DNA of 37,080 nt, taken from Bacteroidales bacterium. GTDB taxonomy: Bacteria > Bacteroidota > Bacteroidia > Bacteroidales > UBA932. The stretch covers positions 1 through 37,080 of the forward strand of contig JAGCCX010000010.1 in assembly GCA_017651465.1 (NCBI GenBank). Reading direction: 5' to 3'. A model generated the notes under the pieces. That model was given only the letters and a program-made list of their open reading frames with translations. It had not been told where the DNA came from and searched no databases. Positions 15,335 to 24,371 of the stretch are shown here, piece by piece. Made by a program: the position numbers and the translations under genes. The number at the start of each line of letters is the position of its first letter. The first letter of the stretch is position 1.

Positions 15335-18307
15335 ATGAAAAAAGCTAAACTGTTCTTCAGTGCTTTGTTCCTGATGCTCGGCGTGACGCTCTCCGCTCAG
15401 AATGTCACCGTCAAGGGTGTCGTGCGTGACTCCGGCGGCAATCCCATCCCGGGAGCCGGCGTGCTCGTGCAAGGAACATCAAACGGTGTCGCTGCCGGGT
15501 TAGATGGTGACTATACCATTTCCGCACCCGCGAACGGCACCCTCGTATTCAAGGCCGTGGGCTTCAAAGACAGCGTGGTTCCCGTTCAGGGCAAGACCCA
15601 GATCGACGTTGTTATGACCGAAGACGCCGAGGCTCTTGAAGGTACAATCGTAGTCGGCTACGGTTCAGCCCGTAAGATCGGCAACGTGGTAGGTTCCGTG
15701 GAGACCGTCTCCTCTAAGGACATCGCCGAAAAGCCTACGGCCAACATCGCCGACGCCCTCCAGGGCAAGGTTGCAGGTCTGCAGGTTTTCAACACCTCCG
15801 GTGAGCCTCAGAGCTCCGTATCACTGCAGCTCCGCGGTCAGTCCTCCATCAACCTGAGCAGCGCTCCTCTGTACATCCTCGACGGTGTGCCCGTGAGCTC
15901 CGGCGTGTTCCAGTCCATCAACCCTAACGACATCGAGAACATCTCCGTTCTCAAGGATGCATCCTCAACCGCAATCTACGGTTCCAGGGCTGCCAACGGT
16001 GTTATCTTCGTCACCACCAAGAAGGGTAAGACCGGCGAGAAGCCCACGGTTTCCGCCCGTGGCCAGTATGGTATTTCCATGCTTACCATGTATAAGCTGG
16101 ACATGATGAGCGCAGCCGAACTGCTCGCATACGAAGAGAAGGCCAATCCCGCCAACCTTACCGACCCTGCTTTCCAGGCAAAGAAGGCATTTATCATCGG
16201 TAACGGCATCGATTTCGACTGGACCAAATATCTCTTCGACAGGCAGGCACCCCTCTATCAGGCAGACATATCCCTCCGTGGCGCCACCGACAGGACCAAC
16301 TACTATCTGTCCTTCGGTCTGTACTCCGAGGAAGGTACTTCCAAGATCAACTCCAGCACCAACCGCTTCAATGTCCGCAGCAACGTCAACACCCGCATCA
16401 CGGACTGGCTCGAGGTCGGAACCAATCTTGGTCTGTCCTACACCAAGTACCACACCATCGTTACCGGTTGGTACAGCCAGTCTCCTATGCTTGTCGCCGT
16501 CACCGAGATCCCTTACGAGGTTCCTTTCGAGATTATCTCCAACCCCGACGGCACCGTGAGCTACGGTGATGTTAACCTTCGTTATCCTTGGGATAACCAA
16601 ATGGACCTCCACGAGTATTACAAGAACAACACCAACGACCGTGAGAGCGTTGACGTGACCGGTCAGGCATACCTGCAGATCGCACCTGTCAAGGGCCTCA
16701 AGATCCGCACCGCCGAGGCAGTTGATGCCTTCGACTACACCAACGAGTCCATCAACAAGCCTCAATACACTGTGTATTCCGGACGCGGACGCAATGCCCA
16801 GGCCCTGCAGCGCTACTATCAGCTGTCCACCACCAACACCATTGAGTACACCACCAACTTCGGCCGTAACAACATTACCGCCCTGCTTGGTCAGGAGTCC
16901 ATCCTCAGGCACTACAGGTACTTCAATGCTACCGGTACCGGCCTGACCGACGACCGTCTTACCGCATTCGGTACCACTACCAATGTCAGCAGCTGGGACG
17001 GTTACAACGAGGAATGTACTTTCAATTCATTCTTCTTCAACCTCAACTACAACTTCGACGAGCGCTACTTCGTAGATGCTTCCGTACGTCGTGACGGTTC
17101 TTCCCTGTTCGGTGCTAACCACAGGTACGCAACCTTCTACGCTATCGGCGCAATGTGGAAGATCAAGCACGAGGACTTTATGCAGAACGTGGGCTGGGTC
17201 GACGACCTCAACCTCAACGTTACCTACGGTACCACCGGTAACTCCGGAATGAGCAGCTGGTACGCCAGCCTCGGTCTGGTAGGCGCCGGCTCCAAGTACA
17301 ACAACGTCAGCGGCTGGGGCCTGAGCCAGGTTCCTAACGCCGACCTTACCTGGGAAACCGTAGCTACCACCAACGTGGCTCTGTCCGGCCGCCTGCTCAA
17401 CAGAATCGGCTTCGACGTCCAGTTCTACAGGAAATATTCATCCAACCTGCTTATGGAGCTCCCGTTCTCCGCCACCACCGGTCATACCAGCGGCTGGGGC
17501 AACATCGCAGAGCTCTCCAATACTGGTATTGACGTGAGCCTCGACGTGGATATCATCCACTCCAAGAATTTCCTCTGGAACGTGAGCGCCAACGTCAACT
17601 ACAACCGCAACCGCGTCGAGAAGCTCTATCAGGGCCTGAACGAGCTCTCTTTCTACGACGAAGGTCTGAAGTGGGAAGTTGGTCACGACCTCAACGAGGT
17701 GTTCACTCCTATCTTCGCCGGTGTCGATCCTCAGGACGGTTCTCCTACCTGGAGGATTCCCGACTCCGATGAGACCACCAAGGAATTCAGCGACGACCTC
17801 TATATGTTCTGGGACGGCAAGTCCGCAGTATCTCCCTGGTCGGGTGGTTTCTCCACCAACATCTCCTGGGGCAACTGGGGCCTGAACGCCGACTTCTCCT
17901 GGATTGGCGACCGCTACATTTGGGTTAACGAACGTTACTACACCCGCAACACCCAGAACCTCCTGGGCCAGAGTAACTTCGAAAGCATAATGAACACCAT
18001 CTGGACAAAGCCCGGAGACGTTACCGAAATTCCTAAGTACGGTACTCCTATGAACTTCGACAGCACTTGGTACGACAACGCATCCTTTATGCGTCTGAAG
18101 AATGTCACCCTCTCTTACAGCCTGCCCAAGAAACTTCTTGAGAAGACCAACGTAGTCTCTGGCGCACGCATCTATGTTACTGGACGTAACCTCCTCACCT
18201 TCACCAACTTCCTCGGATATGACCCTGAGGTTGGCTATGAGAATGGTATGGCTGGTCTGTATCCTAACTCCCGTCAGATCGTGGGTGGTATTGAGATTCA
18301 GTTCTAA
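15335..18307 (+). CDS. SusC/RagA-family TonB-dependent outer-membrane transporter
   Basis: A 990-residue outer-membrane barrel that imports a ligand captured by its SusD partner, powered by TonB. After the signal peptide (MKKAKLFFSALFLMLGVTLSAQ) there is a carboxypeptidase-D-like regulatory domain (VKGVVRDSGGNPIPGAGVLV), a TonB-box region (EGTIVVGYGSARK), and the plug with LQGKVAGLQV, LYILDGVPV and ENISVLKDASSTAIYGSRA. The protein ends in a terminal aromatic (GGIEIQF), typical of outer-membrane barrels. Codons such as CGT, GGT, AAC and TCC are favoured more than in neighbouring genes, suggesting high expression. SusD follows after 19 nt. No glycosidase lies beside it; the nearest degradative enzyme is a protease, so a peptide ligand is possible but unproven. 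Confidence 0.95.
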   Translation: MKKAKLFFSALFLMLGVTLSAQNVTVKGVVRDSGGNPIPGAGVLVQGTSNGVAAGLDGDYTISAPANGTLVFKAVGFKDSVVPVQGKTQIDVVMTEDAEALEGTIVVGYGSARKIGNVVGSVETVSSKDIAEKPTANIADALQGKVAGLQVFNTSGEPQSSVSLQLRGQSSINLSSAPLYILDGVPVSSGVFQSINPNDIENISVLKDASSTAIYGSRAANGVIFVTTKKGKTGEKPTVSARGQYGISMLTMYKLDMMSAAELLAYEEKANPANLTDPAFQAKKAFIIGNGIDFDWTKYLFDRQAPLYQADISLRGATDRTNYYLSFGLYSEEGTSKINSSTNRFNVRSNVNTRITDWLEVGTNLGLSYTKYHTIVTGWYSQSPMLVAVTEIPYEVPFEIISNPDGTVSYGDVNLRYPWDNQMDLHEYYKNNTNDRESVDVTGQAYLQIAPVKGLKIRTAEAVDAFDYTNESINKPQYTVYSGRGRNAQALQRYYQLSTTNTIEYTTNFGRNNITALLGQESILRHYRYFNATGTGLTDDRLTAFGTTTNVSSWDGYNEECTFNSFFFNLNYNFDERYFVDASVRRDGSSLFGANHRYATFYAIGAMWKIKHEDFMQNVGWVDDLNLNVTYGTTGNSGMSSWYASLGLVGAGSKYNNVSGWGLSQVPNADLTWETVATTNVALSGRLLNRIGFDVQFYRKYSSNLLMELPFSATTGHTSGWGNIAELSNTGIDVSLDVDIIHSKNFLWNVSANVNYNRNRVEKLYQGLNELSFYDEGLKWEVGHDLNEVFTPIFAGVDPQDGSPTWRIPDSDETTKEFSDDLYMFWDGKSAVSPWSGGFSTNISWGNWGLNADFSWIGDRYIWVNERYYTRNTQNLLGQSNFESIMNTIWTKPGDVTEIPKYGTPMNFDSTWYDNASFMRLKNVTLSYSLPKKLLEKTNVVSGARIYVTGRNLLTFTNFLGYDPEVGYENGMAGLYPNSRQIVGGIEIQF

Positions 18308-18326
18308 TTAAAAAGAGCATACGATT

Positions 18327-19838
18327 ATGAAAAAGATATTATATGTTACTCTCGCACTGATGGCCGGCACAGCCGCTTTCAGTTCCTGCAGCCTCGAACA
18401 ATATCCCGACAAATATCTGAGCACCGAAGACGCAATGGAAAGCGCTGCTGACTGCAACAACTTCCTTGTAGGTATTTACGCTGCATCCAAGAGCCTCTTC
18501 AGCGGTTTCTATATGTATTCTACCGACTTTATGACCGATAGCTATCACGCCATAAAGAACTACGGAAACTGGGATGGTGATTATTATACCTATCACGGAG
18601 GAAATGGCCTTACCGCTTCCGACTCCGGAGTGTGGAGTGTCTGGGCAAACTACTATTCTGTAATCGGCAACTGCAACTTCCTTATCGCAGGTGCCGAGAA
18701 GGTTCTTGCAAAAGAAGGCATCAGCGATGATGAGAAAGCACAAGTTGAGGAATACATGGGCGTAGCCAAGTTTATGCGCGCATTCCTGTATTTCCGTCTT
18801 ACCCAGTACTTCTGCAAGGATTACGATCCCGCATCTGCAGAAAGTGTGTTCGGCGTTCCCGTGGTCACCAAGTATGAGCCTACCGGAGACGCCAGCAAGT
18901 ATCCTCACCGCGGCACCCTTGCCGAAACTTACAAGCAGATCGATGAGGACATTGCCGACGCCGAGAAGTATGTCAAGACCGCAGGCAAGCCCGATTACGG
19001 CTATGTTTCCGCAGACGCAGTACAGGCCCTCAAGGCCCGTGTCGCCCTCACCAAGCACGACTGGTCAACCGCTTATGCTGCAGCCAGCGCCCTTGCTGAC
19101 AAAGGCACCTATCCTCTGCAGACCGATGCCAAGAAATACGCTGACGGCTGGATTAACGACAATCTGGGCGAGGCCATCTGGCAGCCCATCATCGTCGATT
19201 CTTCCGACGGTGGCTCCGCTTGCAGCTACTTCGTGCACAACACCTCCGGCAAAGAGGGTGAAGACGATCCTCAGTACTTCCCCGAGAAGTGGGTCCTTGA
19301 CCTCTATGCCCCCGGCGACATCCGCTACGATGCTTACTTCACCGAAAGCGACATCAATATGCGTGGCAACGTAGGCAAGATCACTATGCTTACCAAATTC
19401 AACGGCAATCCCAAGCTCAACACCAGCGCCGCATCCCGTTACATCAATATGCCTAAGGTGTTCAGGATTTCCGAGATGTACCTCATCGCCGCTGAGGCAG
19501 CTGCCGAGAATGGCGATTCCGGCAATGCCGCCAAGTATCTCAACGCCCTGCAGACCGCCCGTGGCGCAGCCGTCACCGGAGCAAGCAAGGATGAGATTCG
19601 TGCCGAGCGTAACCGCGAGCTGTTCGGCGAGGGCTTCCGCCTGAGCGATATCAAGCGTTATCATATCGGTTTCGCCCGTGATGAAGGACAGGATCCTTCA
19701 ATGATCCAGGATACCGGCTACAACCTTTCTCTCCCTGCCGACAGCCCCAAGTTCATCTGGCCCATCCCTACCAAGGAAATGGAAGCCAATCCTCAGATGG
19801 AGAACGAGCAGAACGAGGGTTATTCGCTTGAAAGTTAA
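18327..19838 (+). CDS. SusD/RagB-family surface lipoprotein
   Basis: A 503-residue lipoprotein (lipobox FSSC) that forms the lid of the SusC transporter and binds substrate at the cell surface. The N-terminal pattern SLEQYPDKYLSTEDA, the helical middle (MGVAKFMRAFLYFRLTQYF) and the C-terminal EIRAERNRELFGEGFRLSDIKRY segment are family hallmarks. It follows the SusC gene by 19 nt and precedes another lipoprotein gene by 22 nt in one operon. Codon usage resembles that of the SusC gene. Confidence 0.95.
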   Translation: MKKILYVTLALMAGTAAFSSCSLEQYPDKYLSTEDAMESAADCNNFLVGIYAASKSLFSGFYMYSTDFMTDSYHAIKNYGNWDGDYYTYHGGNGLTASDSGVWSVWANYYSVIGNCNFLIAGAEKVLAKEGISDDEKAQVEEYMGVAKFMRAFLYFRLTQYFCKDYDPASAESVFGVPVVTKYEPTGDASKYPHRGTLAETYKQIDEDIADAEKYVKTAGKPDYGYVSADAVQALKARVALTKHDWSTAYAAASALADKGTYPLQTDAKKYADGWINDNLGEAIWQPIIVDSSDGGSACSYFVHNTSGKEGEDDPQYFPEKWVLDLYAPGDIRYDAYFTESDINMRGNVGKITMLTKFNGNPKLNTSAASRYINMPKVFRISEMYLIAAEAAAENGDSGNAAKYLNALQTARGAAVTGASKDEIRAERNRELFGEGFRLSDIKRYHIGFARDEGQDPSMIQDTGYNLSLPADSPKFIWPIPTKEMEANPQMENEQNEGYSLES

Positions 19839-19860
19839 TTAACTATAAAAGCACAAGATC

Positions 19861-20811
19861 ATGAAAATCAAATATATAATCGCTTCTTTGGTTCTTGGCA
19901 GCTTGCTGTTCGCATCTTGTAGCAAAGATGATGGCATCAGCTATCCCAACACCAACAACAAGGGCAAAGCAAAGCCCACTGTTGGCCTGGAGATTACCGA
20001 CAAGACTGATGTTGGTTTCACCCTCAAGCTCACCCCTTCTGCCGATGTTCAGAACTACGCTTACGCAATCTTTACATCAGCTGACGGTAATTTCACCAAC
20101 AGCATTCCCGATGCTTACTCTATTGTCACTAAGTCTGTGAACGGTACATATACTTCCGCCTCCATCATCAAAGGTGATGAGACTTCAAAGGATGTGAGGA
20201 TAAGCTGCGTCTTGCAGGATTACTACCAAGTCAGCGTGGCTGCAATCAGTAAAGACGGTCTTCTCGGCGAAGTTGAGACTACGGTCGTCAACATTCCCGG
20301 AGCTCACCCTGATGTGGCTTTCAAGGCAGGTTATTACACCATCACTCCCGACACCAAAGCCGATCTTGAGCCTTACGGAGCCTACGATGGTCCCACCGTG
20401 GGCCAACCGTTCAAGGTTACCATCGGCGAGGTTGAGCCCGGCACTTTTGTAATGACAGGCGCCTGGTTCGGCGAGCAGGGTGCTACTCTTCCTCTGAGAG
20501 GTGCCTACGATTATTCCGAGAATAAGCTTACCTTCAATGGCCTGGTTTATGGCAACGAGGCCAACGGCTCTTACTTCAGCGACAACGGTGTAATCTACGC
20601 TCTTCTTAATCCTACTACCTGCTTTGTAATGTATGCAGCTCCCCTCGTGCTTAAATGCACTGTTGAGGACAAGGTTGCTACAGTTACCGAGATTGAAGAT
20701 GGATATATGGAGATCGATGTCCACGGATATCCCAGCCCCTATCCTTTCATTGGTATCTTGGGATACTTCGAAAAGGACTACAAAATCGAATACGCTGGTC
20801 CGCTTGAGTAA
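19861..20811 (+). CDS. Predicted surface lipoprotein of unknown function
   Basis: A 316-residue lipoprotein (signal peptide, lipobox FASC, then SKDDG, an acidic stretch after the Cys that favours surface export in Bacteroidota). Residues about 40-150 look like a fibronectin type III-like beta domain (KPTVGLEITDKTDVGFTLKL), and the rest is beta-rich with no motif I recognise. Its position third behind SusC/SusD is where SusE/SusF-like binding proteins are usually found, so a ligand-binding role is plausible but inferred. A strong terminator follows 21 nt after its stop codon, so it likely closes the operon. Confidence 0.8.
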   Translation: MKIKYIIASLVLGSLLFASCSKDDGISYPNTNNKGKAKPTVGLEITDKTDVGFTLKLTPSADVQNYAYAIFTSADGNFTNSIPDAYSIVTKSVNGTYTSASIIKGDETSKDVRISCVLQDYYQVSVAAISKDGLLGEVETTVVNIPGAHPDVAFKAGYYTITPDTKADLEPYGAYDGPTVGQPFKVTIGEVEPGTFVMTGAWFGEQGATLPLRGAYDYSENKLTFNGLVYGNEANGSYFSDNGVIYALLNPTTCFVMYAAPLVLKCTVEDKVATVTEIEDGYMEIDVHGYPSPYPFIGILGYFEKDYKIEYAGPLE

Positions 20812-20832
20812 TCTTCACGGATAGTTACTATT

Positions 20833-20862
20833 AAGGGTGCCGGTCATCCGGCACCCTTTTTT
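20833..20862 (+). terminator. Rho-independent terminator after the SusCD operon
   Basis: The stem GGGTGCCGG/CCGGCACCC with loop TCAT (20835-20856) is followed by six T residues, extended by flanking A-T pairs. It lies 21 nt after the lipoprotein stop and 14 nt before the start of the protease gene, so readthrough may still feed the protease. It is the only clear intrinsic terminator I found in the window. Confidence 0.9.
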
Positions 20863-20875
20863 AAATTCTTTCACG

Positions 20876-23431
20876 ATGAAAAAGTTTACGGATTCCCTCC
20901 TCTGCTTTACCGCCGCAATGCTTGTGGCGGCTTCGTGTACAAATAATAGTGCCATACCTGAAAGCGTTCCGCAAAAGAGCGCCGAAGAAGTGTACACCAA
21001 GGGCACTGCACTCGTACACGTCAGCGAAGAGCTTGCTTCAGTTATTGAAAAGGGAGGGAGCCTGAACTCCGGACTTGAAATTACTTCACTCGAAAGGCTG
21101 TTTCCCGATGCGGGAGAATTCGAGGCGCGCACCCGCGCCGAGGGCCTGCACCTGTGGTACAAGATCGAATACGACACCGCAGTGCCCTTTACCAAGGCAT
21201 CGGGCGACTTGTCGGCCATTGACGGTATCGACATAGTTGAGCCCGACAGAATAGTCAAAGCAACTTCATTCAACGACCCTATGTGGTCGCAGCTCTGGGG
21301 CCTGAAGTCCAACAAAGGAGGCGGCTCCGGCATTAACGTCGAGCCGGTGTGGGAGAACTATACCACCGGCAGCGATCAGGTAATCGTCGCCGTTATCGAC
21401 GGTGGAGTCCAAGTGGACCACGAAGACCTGAGCGTCATACCCGGAGGCATAGACGGCAGCAAGAACTTCGTGGACGGGGGTTTTAACATAACTTCCGATA
21501 TGCACGGAACGCACGTAGCCGGTACCATAGGCGCCATCAGCAACAACGCCAAAGGCGTGTCAGGAATTGCAGGAGGCAACGCCGCCGCCGGAATAGGAGG
21601 CGTAAGGATTCTGTCTTGCCAATTCCTGTCCGATGACGCTAAAGGGCGCAGCGGAGATACCGCTTCGGCCATCAAATGGGCCGCCGACCACGGCGCCACC
21701 GTGTGCAACAACAGTTGGGTATATACCTTCGACTACAACGACGACGGTAATTTGACCGGAGATGAACTCAGGGACGCTCTGAACGCCACTATAGGATACT
21801 CCGACAAAGCTGCCGTAGATTACTTTATAAAATACGCCGGATACGACTCTGCAGGCAAACAGGTCGGCCCTATGGCCGGCGGAGTGGTGATCTTTGCCGC
21901 AGGCAATGAGAATATCGCCAACGGCGCACCGGCGAACTATGCGCCCATCATAGCAGTGGGCGCCACAACCCAGAATTTCAAGAAAGCTAACTTCTCCAAT
22001 TACGGAGATTGGGTGGATATTTGCGCCCCCGGCACCAATATCCTCAGCACAGTTCCAACCAATAAATACGGCCCGCTGCAGGGCACTTCTATGGCCTGCC
22101 CGCACGTTACTGGAGTCGCCGCCCTGCTCATATCGTACTATGGCGGCAAAGGCTTCACCAACAGCCAGCTCATTGAGAAGCTCCTGGGCGGAGCGAACCA
22201 CGACCTGGTTCCTGCAGCATCTCGTATAGGCCCCTTCCTCGATGCAATGGGAGCCTTTACCTGCGAGAGCCTCGAAGCCCCTGACGCCATTACCGGAGCT
22301 GTGAGCAGCGCATCCGGAAACAGGATAGACATCAGCTTCGCCGTGCCCGGCGATTCGGTCGGGAATGCCGCATATAAATTCCTGGTTGCCGCCTCGCATA
22401 CGAAAGAAGACATTGAGGGACTTGATCCCTATTCCTCCATCCCCGACGGAGTAATCTTCCAGGAAGTGCTCAACAAAGGCGCCAAGATAGGAGAAAGCTA
22501 TACCGCGAGCATCGACGAACTGGAGTTTGAGAGCAATTATTATGTGGTTATACTGGCCGCCAACTACCACGGCAAGTACAGCACTCCTTCGGAGGTGATG
22601 CAGCAGGACACCTATGCCAACAACTCGCCCGTAATAGAGTTCATCGAGCAGGGGCCGTACGAAATCAAGGCCTCTGAAGTAAGGAAAATACCCATCAAGG
22701 TTTACGATCCCGACTCCCACAGCGTCACCATCAGCCTTACCGCTGGTACCGAAGGAGTCAACTACGACTACAACGCCGACGAAGGTATCCTGACCGTAGA
22801 AATCCGCGGCCGCAAGCTTTCTGAAGGCACGTATGCCGTTAATTTCACCGTCACCGACAAATACGACGCTTCGGCAAAGGCATCATTCGATTATACAATC
22901 CTGCACAACGAAGCACCGGTGGCCCTGAAGAATTTCGAAGACCTCTTGATTTACGGCAACAAGGAGCCTCTTGCCTTCGATCTGGCCGGATACTTCCAGG
23001 ATCCCGAGCAGGAGGAAATAGAATACAAAGTCAGAGGATACAACATCGGGCTGGTTAAAGTCAGCGTCGATGGGTCCAAGATTATCCTCTCGCCCCAGGC
23101 ATTCGGTCTTTCGAGCCTCACCGTGGTAGCAGAAGACGCCGGAGGCAAAGAGTGCTCACAGCCGCTGAACATTCTTATCAAAGATCCCGATAACGTAGCG
23201 GAGAGTTTCCCCAACCCGGTTATCGACAAGCTCACCATACGTACCGAAAAGGACGCTCCCACCGATATCCGCATTACCAATTCGGTCGGCTCTGTTGTTT
23301 ACAACAAAACCCTCACTGTAAGCGGTTTCAACCCCGCGGTAATCGATATGCGCGAATGCGCCCCCGGAAAGTATCGCCTGGACATTGCCTATGAGGGCAA
23401 GAAGTTCAGCAGGATAATAGTAAAGAAATAG
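20876..23431 (+). CDS. Subtilisin-like (S8) serine protease with T9SS C-terminal sorting domain
   Basis: An 851-residue exported protease. The signal peptide ends in a possible lipobox VAASC (Cys21). The catalytic triad is Asp175 (VAVIDGGV), His210 (DMHGTHVAG) and Ser405 (GTSMACPHVTG), with the oxyanion Asn in AAGNEN (344). An EF-hand-like loop, DYNDDGNLTGDE (287-298), is inserted in the catalytic domain. After it come fibronectin- or cadherin-like beta domains, and the last ~75 residues (FPNPVIDKLTIRT, then PGKYRLDIAYEGKKFSRIIVKK-type ending) match the type A sorting signal of the type IX secretion system. The ATG at 20876 is chosen since it begins the signal peptide; an earlier in-frame start lies within the terminator. 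A PorV/PorQ-like gene follows 7 nt downstream. Confidence 0.92.
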   Translation: MKKFTDSLLCFTAAMLVAASCTNNSAIPESVPQKSAEEVYTKGTALVHVSEELASVIEKGGSLNSGLEITSLERLFPDAGEFEARTRAEGLHLWYKIEYDTAVPFTKASGDLSAIDGIDIVEPDRIVKATSFNDPMWSQLWGLKSNKGGGSGINVEPVWENYTTGSDQVIVAVIDGGVQVDHEDLSVIPGGIDGSKNFVDGGFNITSDMHGTHVAGTIGAISNNAKGVSGIAGGNAAAGIGGVRILSCQFLSDDAKGRSGDTASAIKWAADHGATVCNNSWVYTFDYNDDGNLTGDELRDALNATIGYSDKAAVDYFIKYAGYDSAGKQVGPMAGGVVIFAAGNENIANGAPANYAPIIAVGATTQNFKKANFSNYGDWVDICAPGTNILSTVPTNKYGPLQGTSMACPHVTGVAALLISYYGGKGFTNSQLIEKLLGGANHDLVPAASRIGPFLDAMGAFTCESLEAPDAITGAVSSASGNRIDISFAVPGDSVGNAAYKFLVAASHTKEDIEGLDPYSSIPDGVIFQEVLNKGAKIGESYTASIDELEFESNYYVVILAANYHGKYSTPSEVMQQDTYANNSPVIEFIEQGPYEIKASEVRKIPIKVYDPDSHSVTISLTAGTEGVNYDYNADEGILTVEIRGRKLSEGTYAVNFTVTDKYDASAKASFDYTILHNEAPVALKNFEDLLIYGNKEPLAFDLAGYFQDPEQEEIEYKVRGYNIGLVKVSVDGSKIILSPQAFGLSSLTVVAEDAGGKECSQPLNILIKDPDNVAESFPNPVIDKLTIRTEKDAPTDIRITNSVGSVVYNKTLTVSGFNPAVIDMRECAPGKYRLDIAYEGKKFSRIIVKK

Positions 23432-23438
23432 TATTGCG

Positions 23439-24371
23439 ATGAAAAAGTTTTCCATTATCATACTGGCCGCTCTCTGCGCATTCTTTACTCTTCCTGCCTA
23501 CGCACAGAGCGAGAATGCAGGCCGCTCCCCCGCTATGGCCTTCTCGGCCGTTAATCCCGATCCCGTGCTGATGGGAATGGGCGGAGCGGGCCTTGCTACT
23601 GCAAGCTCCCCCGCCTGGGCATCGTTCGGCAACGTTTCTTCCCTGGCCTTCTCGGAAAGCGTGCTCGCACTGAGCGCCGGCTACCGCAGATGGGCTCCTG
23701 GCAAGGACAATTGCCCCGAAGGCGGCGTGTCCGTCAGGCTCGGCAAAGCCCTGTGGCTTACTGTGGGCGGCGGATTCCAGAACGGAGAAGGCGTAATTGA
23801 GTACAGCGCCGACGGCAACAAGATCGACGAGTCCACCCCCTCCTCCATAAGGGCCAATCTCGGTGCAGCATACGCCATCAACGACAAACTGAGCATAGGT
23901 GCGGGAGTTCATTACCTGCACTCTTCGGTGGCGTCGAATGCCGGCTTCAACACGGCCTCGTTCGATTTGAACGCCTTCCTGCGCATCGCCGGCGTGAATG
24001 TGAGCGCAGGCGCGCGGAACATAGGCATTCCCGTAAAGGACGGAAACAATCAGACGTATATGGTTCCCGGCGAGTTCTTTGCCGCGGCATCATATCCTCT
24101 TTCGCTGGGAGGTGACTCCAGGCTGAATATAGCCGCCGATGCCGCCGCCTACCTGTCGTCGGGATTTGCCTTTTCGAGTGGCGCCGAGTATTCGTTCAAG
24201 AATATGCTGTTTGCAAGGGTTGGAGGCAGGCTCAGCAACGCCGCGCTCCCCAGCCTGATGTCGGCCGGACTCGGATTCAAATTCAAGGGTTTGAGCCTGG
24301 ACGCTGCCTATGTGGCCCTGCCTTCGTCGCTCGGAGGCTCTTTCTGCGCCGTTTTAGGCTACAGTTTCTAA
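23439..24371 (+). CDS. PorV/PorQ-like outer-membrane beta-barrel protein
   Basis: A 310-residue protein with a signal peptide (MKKFSIIILAALCAFFTLPAYA) and an alternating beta-strand pattern ending in an aromatic residue (GYSF). The N-terminal segment NPDPVLMGMGGAGLATASSPAW resembles the start of PorV/PorQ-type FadL-like barrels, which in the type IX system carry cargo from the translocon to the surface attachment machinery. Its place 7 nt behind a T9SS cargo protease supports that reading. The family assignment rests on pattern resemblance only, and a generic FadL-like barrel is the alternative. The last 4 nt overlap the convergent atpG stop. Confidence 0.72.
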   Translation: MKKFSIIILAALCAFFTLPAYAQSENAGRSPAMAFSAVNPDPVLMGMGGAGLATASSPAWASFGNVSSLAFSESVLALSAGYRRWAPGKDNCPEGGVSVRLGKALWLTVGGGFQNGEGVIEYSADGNKIDESTPSSIRANLGAAYAINDKLSIGAGVHYLHSSVASNAGFNTASFDLNAFLRIAGVNVSAGARNIGIPVKDGNNQTYMVPGEFFAAASYPLSLGGDSRLNIAADAAAYLSSGFAFSSGAEYSFKNMLFARVGGRLSNAALPSLMSAGLGFKFKGLSLDAAYVALPSSLGGSFCAVLGYSF

